This document shows, in pieces, positions 8,428 to 15,964 of a stretch of 64,000 nucleotides of DNA (its first letter is position 1; every line of letters begins with the position of its first letter). The notes under the pieces were generated by a model, which made no database searches, had not been told where the DNA came from, and saw only the letters and a list, made by a program, of their open reading frames with translations. Origin of the DNA: an uncultured Bacteroidales bacterium (GTDB lineage Bacteria > Bacteroidota > Bacteroidia > Bacteroidales > P3); assembly GCA_905233895.1 (NCBI GenBank), contig CAJOFL010000007.1, forward strand, positions 1 through 64,000. Reading direction: 5' to 3'. A program made the translations under genes and the position numbers.

Positions 8428-10194
8428 TCAAAACGGTAGGTCATCGTAGTCTTGCTTGTCTTTAATCTCGTCCGTATTCACTCCCTTTTGCATCTCCAAT
8501 ATTCTTTTATAAATGTGTGCCTTCAGATTCCGTACTTTATCATTTTGTGTTGGACACTCGTTTAGATATGCATAGGCCTTAAGCAGGTCTGCAAATTCAT
8601 CCTTCAAGCCATAGAATAAACCAAAATCGTGCCTTTTGTATTCTCCATAGTCTCGAAAGTATAACAACCCTAAATTATATAGCGCATATTGCAGAACCAT
8701 ATTGCAATAGCTATCCTTTTCTTTCTGGTTCTCGCTTTCATCTTCTATCTGCTTGTAACATTCATCAATTGTTTTTTTGTATAGTTCCTCTGCTTTGTCA
8801 ATCAATGGTGCTCCACTAAAAACGACGGAATGATATGTCACAGCATCATTGTACAATCCAACGAGATGTCCAGACATTGCTGCCTGATGAGTGTAGTTAA
8901 GAAAGCGAGAGCTTTCACCTTCTGCGTAGTACCATAGTGACAGGTTCAGCATGGCATTTGCAACACCATGGTTTGCAGCTTTTGTGAAGTAATCGATGGC
9001 TTTTTCGATATCTTTGTTAAGCAGTTTCACTGCAAGATTGTTATATGCTTCATATACTCCATTGTTTGCGGCATTCAACAGTTTGTCTTCTATCGTTCCT
9101 TCTATAGGATTATCGCATTGTTTCAATACATCCCATATTGTCTCCAAATAGACCTGACCATGAATACCCATCGGTTCTGGGTCTTTCAACTCCACAAGGC
9201 CATCTTCTGAACTCAATGCATTTTCGATGTACTCATTATTACCTATTTTTGGGGAGCGATACCCCGGTGCAACAGAATAGTGAATGTCACGATAGTGCTC
9301 CACAATATCTTCGCAATGGGGACAGAATGATACTTTGCCGCAGAGCGGTAAACTGTCATAGCCGAACCATAAGAGTTTCGAAGACTCTAATCCGCATTTT
9401 GGACAAGGGAGATGCTTTCCAATGTCAAAACCAGTCATCACTGGGTCAGGTACCAGTGATTCCAATGTGGATAACAAATCTTGTTTTCCCTCAAGGAAAT
9501 GAGTGTACCCGATATTTGTACCTGTGAAAATAATCTGATGAATCTTTTCTTGAGCATCAAAAGAAAACAGCACAAGCAATGCACCGCAATAACGCTTGTC
9601 CTTATCGTATAATCCAATCTGTAAGGCGGCAGTCTGGAAGTATTTAGCCCTTATGATTTTGTATTTATGTGTCATTCCATTCTCGGATTGTTGGATCAAC
9701 CATCCGTTCCAATATCCTTCAATATCTGACTTGCCTTTGATTTTTTCAAACGTTTTTTTATTATTTCTTTCATCGTATACTGTTTGGAGTACATTGTCAT
9801 CCACTAAGGACAAGAATATAGAGAGGTTTTTGTCAAGAAGACCTCTTGCTAACAACCAAGATGCATTTTTATGTAATGATTCCTCTAAGCCATCTTCGAA
9901 ATCCACCTTGTCAACATTCAGTTCCTTATATTCTTTTTCAAGATCATACTCCGTCTTTAGATACTTCTTTACATTTCTTCTGCGACGCTCTTTGGGGTCA
10001 AAAGCCTGTATCAACACATAAAATATGCCGACGATAGGATATATGGGTAATGGCAAGATTATTTTCCAAAGAGGTTTCTTCTCTATTAAATCACTCCAAG
10101 GCCTAGGGTCATGTTGTCTACGGTATATGACAATAGACATTATGGCAATCGCCACAACGAAATATACGATTAAGATAATACCAAAAGGGCTCAT
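8428..10194 (-). CDS. Membrane protein with zinc ribbon and SEL1-like repeats, unknown function
   Basis: A 588-residue protein that I cannot assign to a named family. Two hydrophobic segments lie at about 4-23 and 43-63. Residues 120-235 have a pattern compatible with an NTF2-like fold (weak). A zinc ribbon follows, with CPKC at 264-267 and CPHC at 291-294. From about 375 to 440 there are SEL1-type repeats (AANNGVYEAYNNLA, AANHGVANAMLNLS), and the rest is helical. It is the last gene of a three-gene operon, 27 nt after the small membrane protein. Low GC and lack of household relatives suggest an acquired accessory system. Confidence 0.7.
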   Translation of the reverse strand: MSPFGIILIVYFVVAIAIMSIVIYRRQHDPRPWSDLIEKKPLWKIILPLPIYPIVGIFYVLIQAFDPKERRRRNVKKYLKTEYDLEKEYKELNVDKVDFEDGLEESLHKNASWLLARGLLDKNLSIFLSLVDDNVLQTVYDERNNKKTFEKIKGKSDIEGYWNGWLIQQSENGMTHKYKIIRAKYFQTAALQIGLYDKDKRYCGALLVLFSFDAQEKIHQIIFTGTNIGYTHFLEGKQDLLSTLESLVPDPVMTGFDIGKHLPCPKCGLESSKLLWFGYDSLPLCGKVSFCPHCEDIVEHYRDIHYSVAPGYRSPKIGNNEYIENALSSEDGLVELKDPEPMGIHGQVYLETIWDVLKQCDNPIEGTIEDKLLNAANNGVYEAYNNLAVKLLNKDIEKAIDYFTKAANHGVANAMLNLSLWYYAEGESSRFLNYTHQAAMSGHLVGLYNDAVTYHSVVFSGAPLIDKAEELYKKTIDECYKQIEDESENQKEKDSYCNMVLQYALYNLGLLYFRDYGEYKRHDFGLFYGLKDEFADLLKAYAYLNECPTQNDKVRNLKAHIYKRILEMQKGVNTDEIKDKQDYDDLPF

Positions 10195-10221
10195 TGTTTC
10201 AATGTATTATGGTGTTAATAA

Positions 10222-10767
10222 TTAAGGTCTGCGTATTGGCTCCGGCGCGTACTCTTCCATTTCTTCTTTGCAGCAGTCGCAGAATTCCAGGCCTTTGTCT
10301 CTAAGCTCATAACCTTTGGCAACATAGGTAGAAAAACTCATCCTCTCGCATTTATTGTTCCAATGATAAATGCCATTTGGCTCGTCCACATACCATTCGG
10401 CACATTCAAACCTGTATTGTTTTTTGTGATTATTGGTTAAAATGCACGCGCCAATTCCTGCCATTATCAAAGCAATACCCCAAATTACGGTTGCCAAGTA
10501 TTTGGGAGGTTTATGATTGAAAACTCGATACAGGAATAATCTGTCAATAATGAATATTACAGAAATAATGTATGCAATGAACAGCAGGGAGAAACCACTG
10601 ACAATAGAGTACAGATTACATATAATACTCCAATGGCATAAATAAGACAGTCCCAACAGTACAAAGAACACTGGAGTTCCAATACGAACTATTGGTATTG
10701 CAAGATCCGAGACGAAGTTATAGAAATCGCTAGTAATACGCATGAAGAAAGATTCTCGTTGTTCCAT
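10222..10767 (-). CDS. Small membrane protein with Cys/His C-terminal motif
   Basis: A 181-residue protein with three hydrophobic segments (about 22-42, 50-75, 90-110) and a soluble tail. The tail contains YHWNNKC (His135, Cys140) and, about 20 residues on, FCDCC (Cys163, 165, 166). This H-x4-C...C-x-C-C arrangement resembles small metal-binding tails that read 'YH...C...C..C', but no family can be named. It lies 12 nt after the TerB-like gene and before the zinc-ribbon/SEL1 gene, so the three are probably one transcript. Confidence 0.7.
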   Translation of the reverse strand: MEQRESFFMRITSDFYNFVSDLAIPIVRIGTPVFFVLLGLSYLCHWSIICNLYSIVSGFSLLFIAYIISVIFIIDRLFLYRVFNHKPPKYLATVIWGIALIMAGIGACILTNNHKKQYRFECAEWYVDEPNGIYHWNNKCERMSFSTYVAKGYELRDKGLEFCDCCKEEMEEYAPEPIRRP

Positions 10768-10779
10768 GATTTAATTGTT

Positions 10780-11298
10780 TTATTGGGGATTATATCCATC
10801 ATTTTCAAAATATGACAAAAGTCCGCTCATACGCTTCATATCGGTGTCATTGCGTTGTGACAAATAGACTATACATGAATAAACATGATTTTTATTTAGC
10901 CCCATTTTATTTGCTATTTGATAGCATAATTGAATTTCTTCAGTAGTACATTCTCCATCTGCAATCATAAGAGATACCACCCAAAGCAGATACCTTAACT
11001 TCTTTTTTTCTGATTTCGGATAAGGCAAACTATCCCATTCTCTCATTTTCTTTTCCATCATCACTTTCGGCAAGGCCAATCCGTCACCGACTAAAGCAAG
11101 GGAACCTGCCAAAGAGAACTTTCCGTCCTTTAGGTTGACATCACCGACGGTGTCTGTTAGTGCTTGCATCAGTGTTATTTCCTCATCAGAGTAGTTTCCG
11201 TCAGCAGATGCCATTTGCAGAAGGTCTGCGTACAAGCGTTGTTTCTCTCTTGTCGCTTTACCCTCTTTGATGTTCTGTAATAAAGATAAAAGTCCCAT
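10780..11298 (-). CDS. TerB-like domain protein
   Basis: A 172-residue, mostly helical soluble protein. It carries the two ADG-acidic motifs of the TerB/DjlA-N fold: ASADGNYSDEE and MIADGECTTEE. TerB-like domains bind metal ions and often sit in membrane-linked stress and phage-defence complexes. This gene starts a minus-strand operon and, unusually for this genome, has a Shine-Dalgarno-like AGGAG at 11308-11312, 9 nt before the ATG. Upstream is a long structured leader or separate RNA. Fold assignment is fairly good; function is unknown. Confidence 0.75.
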   Translation of the reverse strand: MGLLSLLQNIKEGKATREKQRLYADLLQMASADGNYSDEEITLMQALTDTVGDVNLKDGKFSLAGSLALVGDGLALPKVMMEKKMREWDSLPYPKSEKKKLRYLLWVVSLMIADGECTTEEIQLCYQIANKMGLNKNHVYSCIVYLSQRNDTDMKRMSGLLSYFENDGYNPQ

Positions 11299-11342
11299 TT
11301 ATAAAATCTCCTTTTTTGCCCAGGCACCAAGGTGATATTTTT

Positions 11343-11556
11343 TCAACAAAAGAAGCGTGGGCCTGTATGTCTCACATTGTACTTGAAGGTCGTCGGAAAC
11401 CTGAATTATCGAATGTAATAACAGCCCACGCTATCAGCGTGAAGCCATTATACAACCTTGATAATTCCACTTGAAAAGTTCCGACGTTCTCAAGTACAAG
11501 GAAGCATAACGCTTCTAATCATTAACTTTCGGCCTTGAGATTTCACCCTCAAAACC
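11343..11556 (-). ncRNA. Structured RNA (or long 5' leader) upstream of the TerB-like operon
   Basis: Nested complementary arms close in order: AGAAGCGT (11351-11358) with ACGCTTCT (11509-11516); TTGTACTTGA (11377-11386) with TCAAGTACAA (11490-11499); CGTCGGAA (11391-11398) with TTCCGACG (11479-11486); GAATTATC (11403-11410) with GATAATTC (11460-11467); and a terminal hairpin CACGCT-ATC-AGCGTG (11427-11441). An alternative pairing AGCGTGGGC (11354-11362) with GCCCACGCT (11424-11432) competes with the outer stem, so two folds are possible. A consensus minus-strand promoter lies just upstream. In the minus direction the outer stem is followed by TTTT, so it may end there as a discrete RNA or continue into the TerB-like gene. 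I do not recognise the family. Confidence 0.65.
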
Positions 11557-11561
11557 GACTG

Positions 11562-11592
11562 CAAAAATACACATTATTTCCAACATGGCAAA
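11562..11592 (-). promoter_or_regulatory. Consensus Bacteroidetes promoter for the structured RNA / TerB operon
   Basis: On the minus strand: TTTG (11592-11589), 19-nt spacer, TATTTTTG (11569-11562). This matches TTTG-N19-21-TAnnTTTG, and predicts a start near 11555, just before the structured region. Confidence 0.7.
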
Positions 11593-11775
11593 AAATAAAA
11601 AATACAGGATTCTTCAAATTAGCTTGTAATGAACTTCTCAATCAGGAAAACTATTGTAAGGATGTGAATTATTGATAATATTTTTTTAATTGATTTTAAT
11701 ATTTGAGTCGAATATCTATAGTTGGGTGACAAAAAGGGGTGTTGGTATTTGTGTTGAAAAAAATAATACGAAATG

Positions 11776-11807
11776 TTTGTCTGTAAATGATATAATGTGT
11801 AGTTTTG
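11776..11807 (+). promoter_or_regulatory. Consensus promoter of the nucleotidyltransferase-dGTPase pair
   Basis: TTTG (11776-11779), 20-nt spacer, TAGTTTTG (11800-11807), on the plus strand 38 nt before the start codon. The stretch 11593-11775 between this and the opposing promoter is AT-rich and shows no gene. Confidence 0.7.
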
Positions 11808-11845
11808 CAAATCAAAATTTGAATGATAGTTTTACATGAATCAGT

Positions 11846-12535
11846 ATGGTTCAGTTTAATGATAAAAAAAACATAGCAGGATTTGTAAATTTTCTCCACA
11901 AAGATGTGTTAGGGAAAGAGTTGTCTTTATTATTGGATGAATACACGCAAAAATCCGATGTGTATGTTTTTAGTGGTATCATTAGAGATTTCTTATTAAA
12001 AAGAAAAAAAACAAGAGTTCGTGATGTTGATTTAGTTGTTACAGCAATTCCCGATGTTGATGCTTTGTCCAAAATTTGGAAAAAATATAAGGGGCAAAGA
12101 AATAGTTTTGGCGGGGCGAAGTTCCAATATGAAAATATTTCTGTAGATGTGTGGGAAATGGGGAAAACATGGGGTATTGTTGAAAAAAAAGAGGTGCCTA
12201 GTGTTGATGCATTGATAAACAGTTCTTTTTTTAATTGTACAGCAATTGTCTTTAATGTAAAAGAAAAGGTTTTTGTCTATAATAATCATTTTTCTGATTT
12301 TATAGAGAATAGGATCTTAGATATTGTTTACGAGAAAAACCCTAACCAAGCTTTATGTGTAGTAAACTCTTTCTTATACATGAAAAAATACGATGTTACA
12401 TTGTCTGATAGGCTTAAACAATGGATACGTGTTGTTTCGCAAAATATAAATGATTACGAAAAAGCACAAGAGACCCATTACCACAAAATAATATATAGTA
12501 ATAAAAAAATAGAAAAATTAATCAAACAATTATGA
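11846..12535 (+). CDS. Nucleotidyltransferase with poly(A) polymerase-head fold
   Basis: A 229-residue protein whose first 70 residues carry the signature of the polymerase-beta superfamily as seen in tRNA nucleotidyltransferase/poly(A) polymerase heads: VFSGIIRDFLL, then RDVDLVV with the catalytic Asp60 and Asp62. It lacks the long helical RNA-binding tail of CCA-adding enzymes, so it is a stand-alone head domain. The start ATG follows a good promoter. Its stop overlaps the start of the dGTPase gene by 4 nt (ATGA), so the two are translationally coupled. Such solitary nucleotidyltransferases are often toxins or defence effectors that modify tRNA or protein; this role is inference. Confidence 0.8.
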   Translation: MVQFNDKKNIAGFVNFLHKDVLGKELSLLLDEYTQKSDVYVFSGIIRDFLLKRKKTRVRDVDLVVTAIPDVDALSKIWKKYKGQRNSFGGAKFQYENISVDVWEMGKTWGIVEKKEVPSVDALINSSFFNCTAIVFNVKEKVFVYNNHFSDFIENRILDIVYEKNPNQALCVVNSFLYMKKYDVTLSDRLKQWIRVVSQNINDYEKAQETHYHKIIYSNKKIEKLIKQL

Positions 12536-14031
12536 GTGTTTTATACAAGATAGACTGGACTAAATATTTAAGCGACGGTAGGTATAGAAAGTCGGGGGAA
12601 AGGCCTGATGGAGGGGAATGGGACAAAAGGACTCCCTTTGAAAGTGATTATGGGAGAGTACTATTTAGTTCCGCTATTCGTAGAATGCATGATAAGACAC
12701 AGGTTATTCCTCTAACAAATGGAGATTCTGTTCTTACGAGACTTACTCACTCCATTCATGTGATGAATTTGGCAGAGTCACTCATAATAAATTATTGCCG
12801 TGATAATGATTTTAAGAAAAAATATGGTGATGAATGGGTGGAATTGATGGCTAATCTTGTTGCAGTATCGAAAGCCGCAGCATTTGTTCATGATGTCGGA
12901 AATCCTCCATTCGGGCATTTCGGAGAAACTGTTATACAAGATTATTTTGAAAGAAATAGAAAAATATTAAAAGAACAGTTCACATTGGAAGGCAGAAAAA
13001 ATCTTAATACAAAAATTATAGATTTTACACAATTTGATGGTAATGCCCAAGGTTTTCGCGTTCTTACACATCTACAATACATTGGGTCATTAGATGGATT
13101 GAACCTTACCTATGCCACATTAGGTGCTTATATGAAATATCCAAATATTAGTGATGGCGATAAATCATATAAACCATATATTGGAAATAAAAAACATGGC
13201 GTTTTCTATACGGAAAGAGACGTGTTTGAAAAAACCATTTTGGCCTGTAATCTAACGGCTAATAACAAAATAAAAAGACATCCATTATCTTTTATTGTGG
13301 AGGCGGCAGATTCTATCGCGTATCGAGTAATGGATATTGAGGATGGTTTTAATCTTGGGTGGTATTCGTTTGACGAAATGATAGAGCTCATAAATGGTTT
13401 TCTTAAAAAAAGAAGGGTAAAAAAGAGTATTTTTGAAATCATTGGGTTCAAAAGTAATGCAATTGACTTTTTGAAACTGAAATGTCAAGATGGTGCTGAT
13501 AAAAAAGCCATGGTTGATTTCAGAGTGGCATTGATACAATACTTGGTAAATTTAGCGAATAAAAACTTTAAGAAACATTTAAAAGAAATTGACTTTGGTG
13601 AATATTCAAATGAACTTATACAGGATGATGTTAACTGCGTAGAGAAAGCATTGGGTGATTTTACGAAACAATTAATATTCTCTCAACGTACAGTATCTTT
13701 GATGGAAATGACAGGTAAATCTGTCATAGAAGGGCTTCTCAATATTTTGGGTTCATATGCATTTAGTGATGACGAATCTTACCATAATAGGTTTAAAAGT
13801 ATAATTTCACCGTCGAGAATAGCAATAGCATATCATGAGAAAATGTATAATGATGGAGAGTGCACTGACCCTACTAAATTCTTGTTACATTCAAGCAAAA
13901 AATTGCGAGAATTTAAAATAGGAGATTTGTCTGCTTATGAAAAATGGAGACTGATTGTTGATTTTATATCTGGTATGACAGACAAGTTCGCCGTAGATTT
14001 ATATCAGCAATTGAGTGGGCAAAGAATATAG
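12532..14031 (+). CDS. dgt: dGTPase / dNTP triphosphohydrolase (HD superfamily)
   Basis: A 499-residue protein, close in length to E. coli Dgt (about 505). HD-fold metal ligands are visible: His73 (RLTHSIHV), His120-Asp121 (FVHDVGNPPFGHFGE) and Asp260 (EAADSIAYRVMD). FDGNAQ (168-173) is also typical of dGTPases. The enzyme removes triphosphate from dGTP, giving deoxyguanosine. Some phage-defence dGTPases deplete dNTPs during infection. Coupling to a nucleotidyltransferase by a 4-nt overlap and location in an AT-rich accessory island favour a defence role over housekeeping. The biochemical family is secure; the biological role is inferred. Confidence 0.9.
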   Translation: MSVLYKIDWTKYLSDGRYRKSGERPDGGEWDKRTPFESDYGRVLFSSAIRRMHDKTQVIPLTNGDSVLTRLTHSIHVMNLAESLIINYCRDNDFKKKYGDEWVELMANLVAVSKAAAFVHDVGNPPFGHFGETVIQDYFERNRKILKEQFTLEGRKNLNTKIIDFTQFDGNAQGFRVLTHLQYIGSLDGLNLTYATLGAYMKYPNISDGDKSYKPYIGNKKHGVFYTERDVFEKTILACNLTANNKIKRHPLSFIVEAADSIAYRVMDIEDGFNLGWYSFDEMIELINGFLKKRRVKKSIFEIIGFKSNAIDFLKLKCQDGADKKAMVDFRVALIQYLVNLANKNFKKHLKEIDFGEYSNELIQDDVNCVEKALGDFTKQLIFSQRTVSLMEMTGKSVIEGLLNILGSYAFSDDESYHNRFKSIISPSRIAIAYHEKMYNDGECTDPTKFLLHSSKKLREFKIGDLSAYEKWRLIVDFISGMTDKFAVDLYQQLSGQRI

Positions 14032-14192
14032 TTTCAAATAATCTCCAACAAAAATCTCAGTTTATTAATAAGCCGAGCTTTATTATAAACATAATCGTTT
14101 TAAGTCTGTAGAAAATTACACTTCTTTTTATTATATTATTCACACTACAAATATACACATCAAATCCGAATCGACTAAATCGCATTTCGAAA

Positions 14193-15251
14193 TCAAATGT
14201 CCATGTAATTCTCCCAGCGCATTTGGGCGGCCTCCAGGCCTTTGTGCAGCTGGCGTTGCAGCAGTTCTTTGGAGGGCAGCTCGGTCATATACTGCGCCAC
14301 CTTGATGCCGGATTTGTCGAGTTGCAGCAGCTCTATTTGCTCGTCACCACCTTCGGTGCAGAGCAAAAGACCGAGGGGCTGCTCCTCGCCAGCCTCCATC
14401 TCGTGGGCTTCGAGCCAACGCAGATACAACTCCATTTGGCCTTTATACTGCGCCTTGAATTTGCCAAGTTTCAAGTCGATGGCTATCAGACGGTGCAACC
14501 TGCGATGGTAGAAAAGCAGGTCGAGGTAGAAGTCCTCGCCGTCGATAATCATACGCTTCTGCCGCTCGACGAAAGTGAATCCATTGCCCAACTCCAAGAT
14601 GAACTGCTCCAGATGCGCCACCAAGCTATCTTCTAGACTCTTCTCGCTATACATCCCCTTGAGACCAGTAAACTCAAGGAAGTAGGGGCTCTTGAAAACC
14701 AGGTCGGGGGTGAGGACATTGTTCTCCCGCAGTTCCGTCAGCTCCTGCTTGATCAATTCGTCGGGCTTCGTCGCAATGGCGGTGCGCTCGTAGAGCATGC
14801 CGTCAATCTCCTTGCGAAGCTGACGAATAGACCATCTTTCGGAAGCAGCCAACGTCAGGTAGAATTCCCGTTGAAGGTCGTTCTTCAAGGGAATAACCTC
14901 TATAAAATGAGACCATTGCAATTGTCGCGACAGCGTCGCGACAATTTGGAATTCAGGAAACAGGGATGCAAATTGCATCATACGACGAATACTTTTCACA
15001 TCGAACCCCTTTGTTCCAAACTCTTCCTGCAATTGTCGCGACACCGTCGCGACAATTTGTTTGCCGTATTCGGCGCGCTCGTTTCCAAGTACTTCGCGAT
15101 TAATACGCTCGCCGATATGCCAATACATCAGAGTGAGTTCGGCATTGACATTGACGGCGACGCGGTTGCGCGTCTGGTTGATTATCTGCCGCAGGTCGTC
15201 GACCAACGGCATAAGATTGCTGTTCTTTTGTATGGTTATACTGTCTGCCAT
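14193..15251 (-). CDS. DUF1016 / YhcG-type PDDEXK nuclease-domain protein
   Basis: A 352-residue protein. The N-terminal DUF1016_N part includes YWHIGERI and the paired QIVATxSRQLQ segments. The C-terminal part has the nuclease-like core: DGEDFYLDLLFYHRRL followed by LIAIDLK, matching the D...(E/D)xK pattern of PDDEXK enzymes. Members are common in restriction and defence neighbourhoods and some act on branched or phage DNA; the exact role is unknown. Two near-identical palindromic DNA segments inside the gene encode the two repeated peptides. A -7 box lies 29 nt upstream. Confidence 0.88.
   Translation of the reverse strand: MADSITIQKNSNLMPLVDDLRQIINQTRNRVAVNVNAELTLMYWHIGERINREVLGNERAEYGKQIVATVSRQLQEEFGTKGFDVKSIRRMMQFASLFPEFQIVATLSRQLQWSHFIEVIPLKNDLQREFYLTLAASERWSIRQLRKEIDGMLYERTAIATKPDELIKQELTELRENNVLTPDLVFKSPYFLEFTGLKGMYSEKSLEDSLVAHLEQFILELGNGFTFVERQKRMIIDGEDFYLDLLFYHRRLHRLIAIDLKLGKFKAQYKGQMELYLRWLEAHEMEAGEEQPLGLLLCTEGGDEQIELLQLDKSGIKVAQYMTELPSKELLQRQLHKGLEAAQMRWENYMDI
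14919..15059. repeat. Two in-gene copies of a 30-bp palindromic repeat
   Basis: The copies at 14919-14948 and 15030-15059 differ by one base. Each contains ATTGTCGCGAC and its complement GTCGCGACAAT separated by 3 nt, so each can form an 11-bp hairpin or cruciform. They encode the two QIVATxSRQLQ segments of the DUF1016 protein. Confidence 0.75.
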
Positions 15252-15279
15252 CAGGTAATTGTTAGCTGAATTTTATTTG

Positions 15280-15310
15280 CAAAGATACAAATCTTTTCTT
15301 GTTTGGTAAA
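15280..15310 (-). promoter_or_regulatory. Putative promoter of the DUF1016 gene
   Basis: Minus-strand TATCTTTG (15287-15280) with TTTA at 15310-15307 after a 19-nt spacer. The -7 box is exact; the -33 box is one base off. Confidence 0.5.
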
Positions 15311-15317
15311 ATAATCT

Positions 15318-15911
15318 TTAGTGAATGTCGAAGCCAATCCGTACGGTATGGCTCTCTTTTTCTTTGGGGTACATCTCTTCGGTTACAACGGGTAGGATAA
15401 TGGAGAATCGCTGGCCTTCGCCGATGGTGAAGCTCTCCTCGTCATAGTTCGGTCCGAAAAACATGTTGTCGCGGATGGAATATAAAGTGTAGTCGTCGCT
15501 GCCCAGGATTCTTATCTCAACCATGTCGTCGCTACCGACGGTTCGATTATGGACAAACTCCGGCTTACCGCCAGTATACGACAGTCCTCCTCGGTTTAAG
15601 GTTAAACATTTGCCAACGGGAACGGAATCTTCTAGGATGATAAAGGTGTTCTTTACCAGTTTGCCATCTTCTCCTATCAGATTCTCCGATTCGACTTGGA
15701 CAATATTCGCAGGGCCATAATTGCTCGTGGTCGTCAATTGCATGGTGCTGTCGTGATCAGCAGTAAAACGAACCTTGTAGTCGATGGCGTATTCAATCTT
15801 GTCGATGTTGTCCCAGTCGAACGCGGAATGCTTTGCTTCGCCTTGGTTCTGTCCGCATCCAGACAATGCCATTAATGCTGCAAAAGCAATAAAAATGATT
15901 CTGTTTTTCAT
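15318..15911 (-). CDS. Hypothetical lipoprotein
   Basis: A 197-residue protein with a lipoprotein signal peptide (MALSGC, Cys at residue 19). The mature part is rich in beta-strand patterns and contains no catalytic motif I know. It is probably exported and anchored in the envelope. It lies between the AAA/DUF4143 ATPase gene upstream and the DUF1016 gene downstream on the same strand, but with gaps of about 50-65 nt and a separate promoter for DUF1016, so no functional link is claimed. Confidence 0.7.
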   Translation of the reverse strand: MKNRIIFIAFAALMALSGCGQNQGEAKHSAFDWDNIDKIEYAIDYKVRFTADHDSTMQLTTTSNYGPANIVQVESENLIGEDGKLVKNTFIILEDSVPVGKCLTLNRGGLSYTGGKPEFVHNRTVGSDDMVEIRILGSDDYTLYSIRDNMFFGPNYDEESFTIGEGQRFSIILPVVTEEMYPKEKESHTVRIGFDIH

Positions 15912-15964
15912 CTTATTCCTAAATCGTATTTCTCAATTGATAGCTGCAGTTGCGAGGGTGGGCT

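Noticed and set aside
11343-11556. Retron or integron attC site at the structured region
   Set aside because: No reverse transcriptase or integrase nearby, and attC core ends (GTTRRRY/RYYYAAC) are not found in the right places.
14060-14090. Imperfect palindrome after the dGTPase gene as terminator
   Set aside because: Stem is interrupted and not followed by a T run; support too weak to list.
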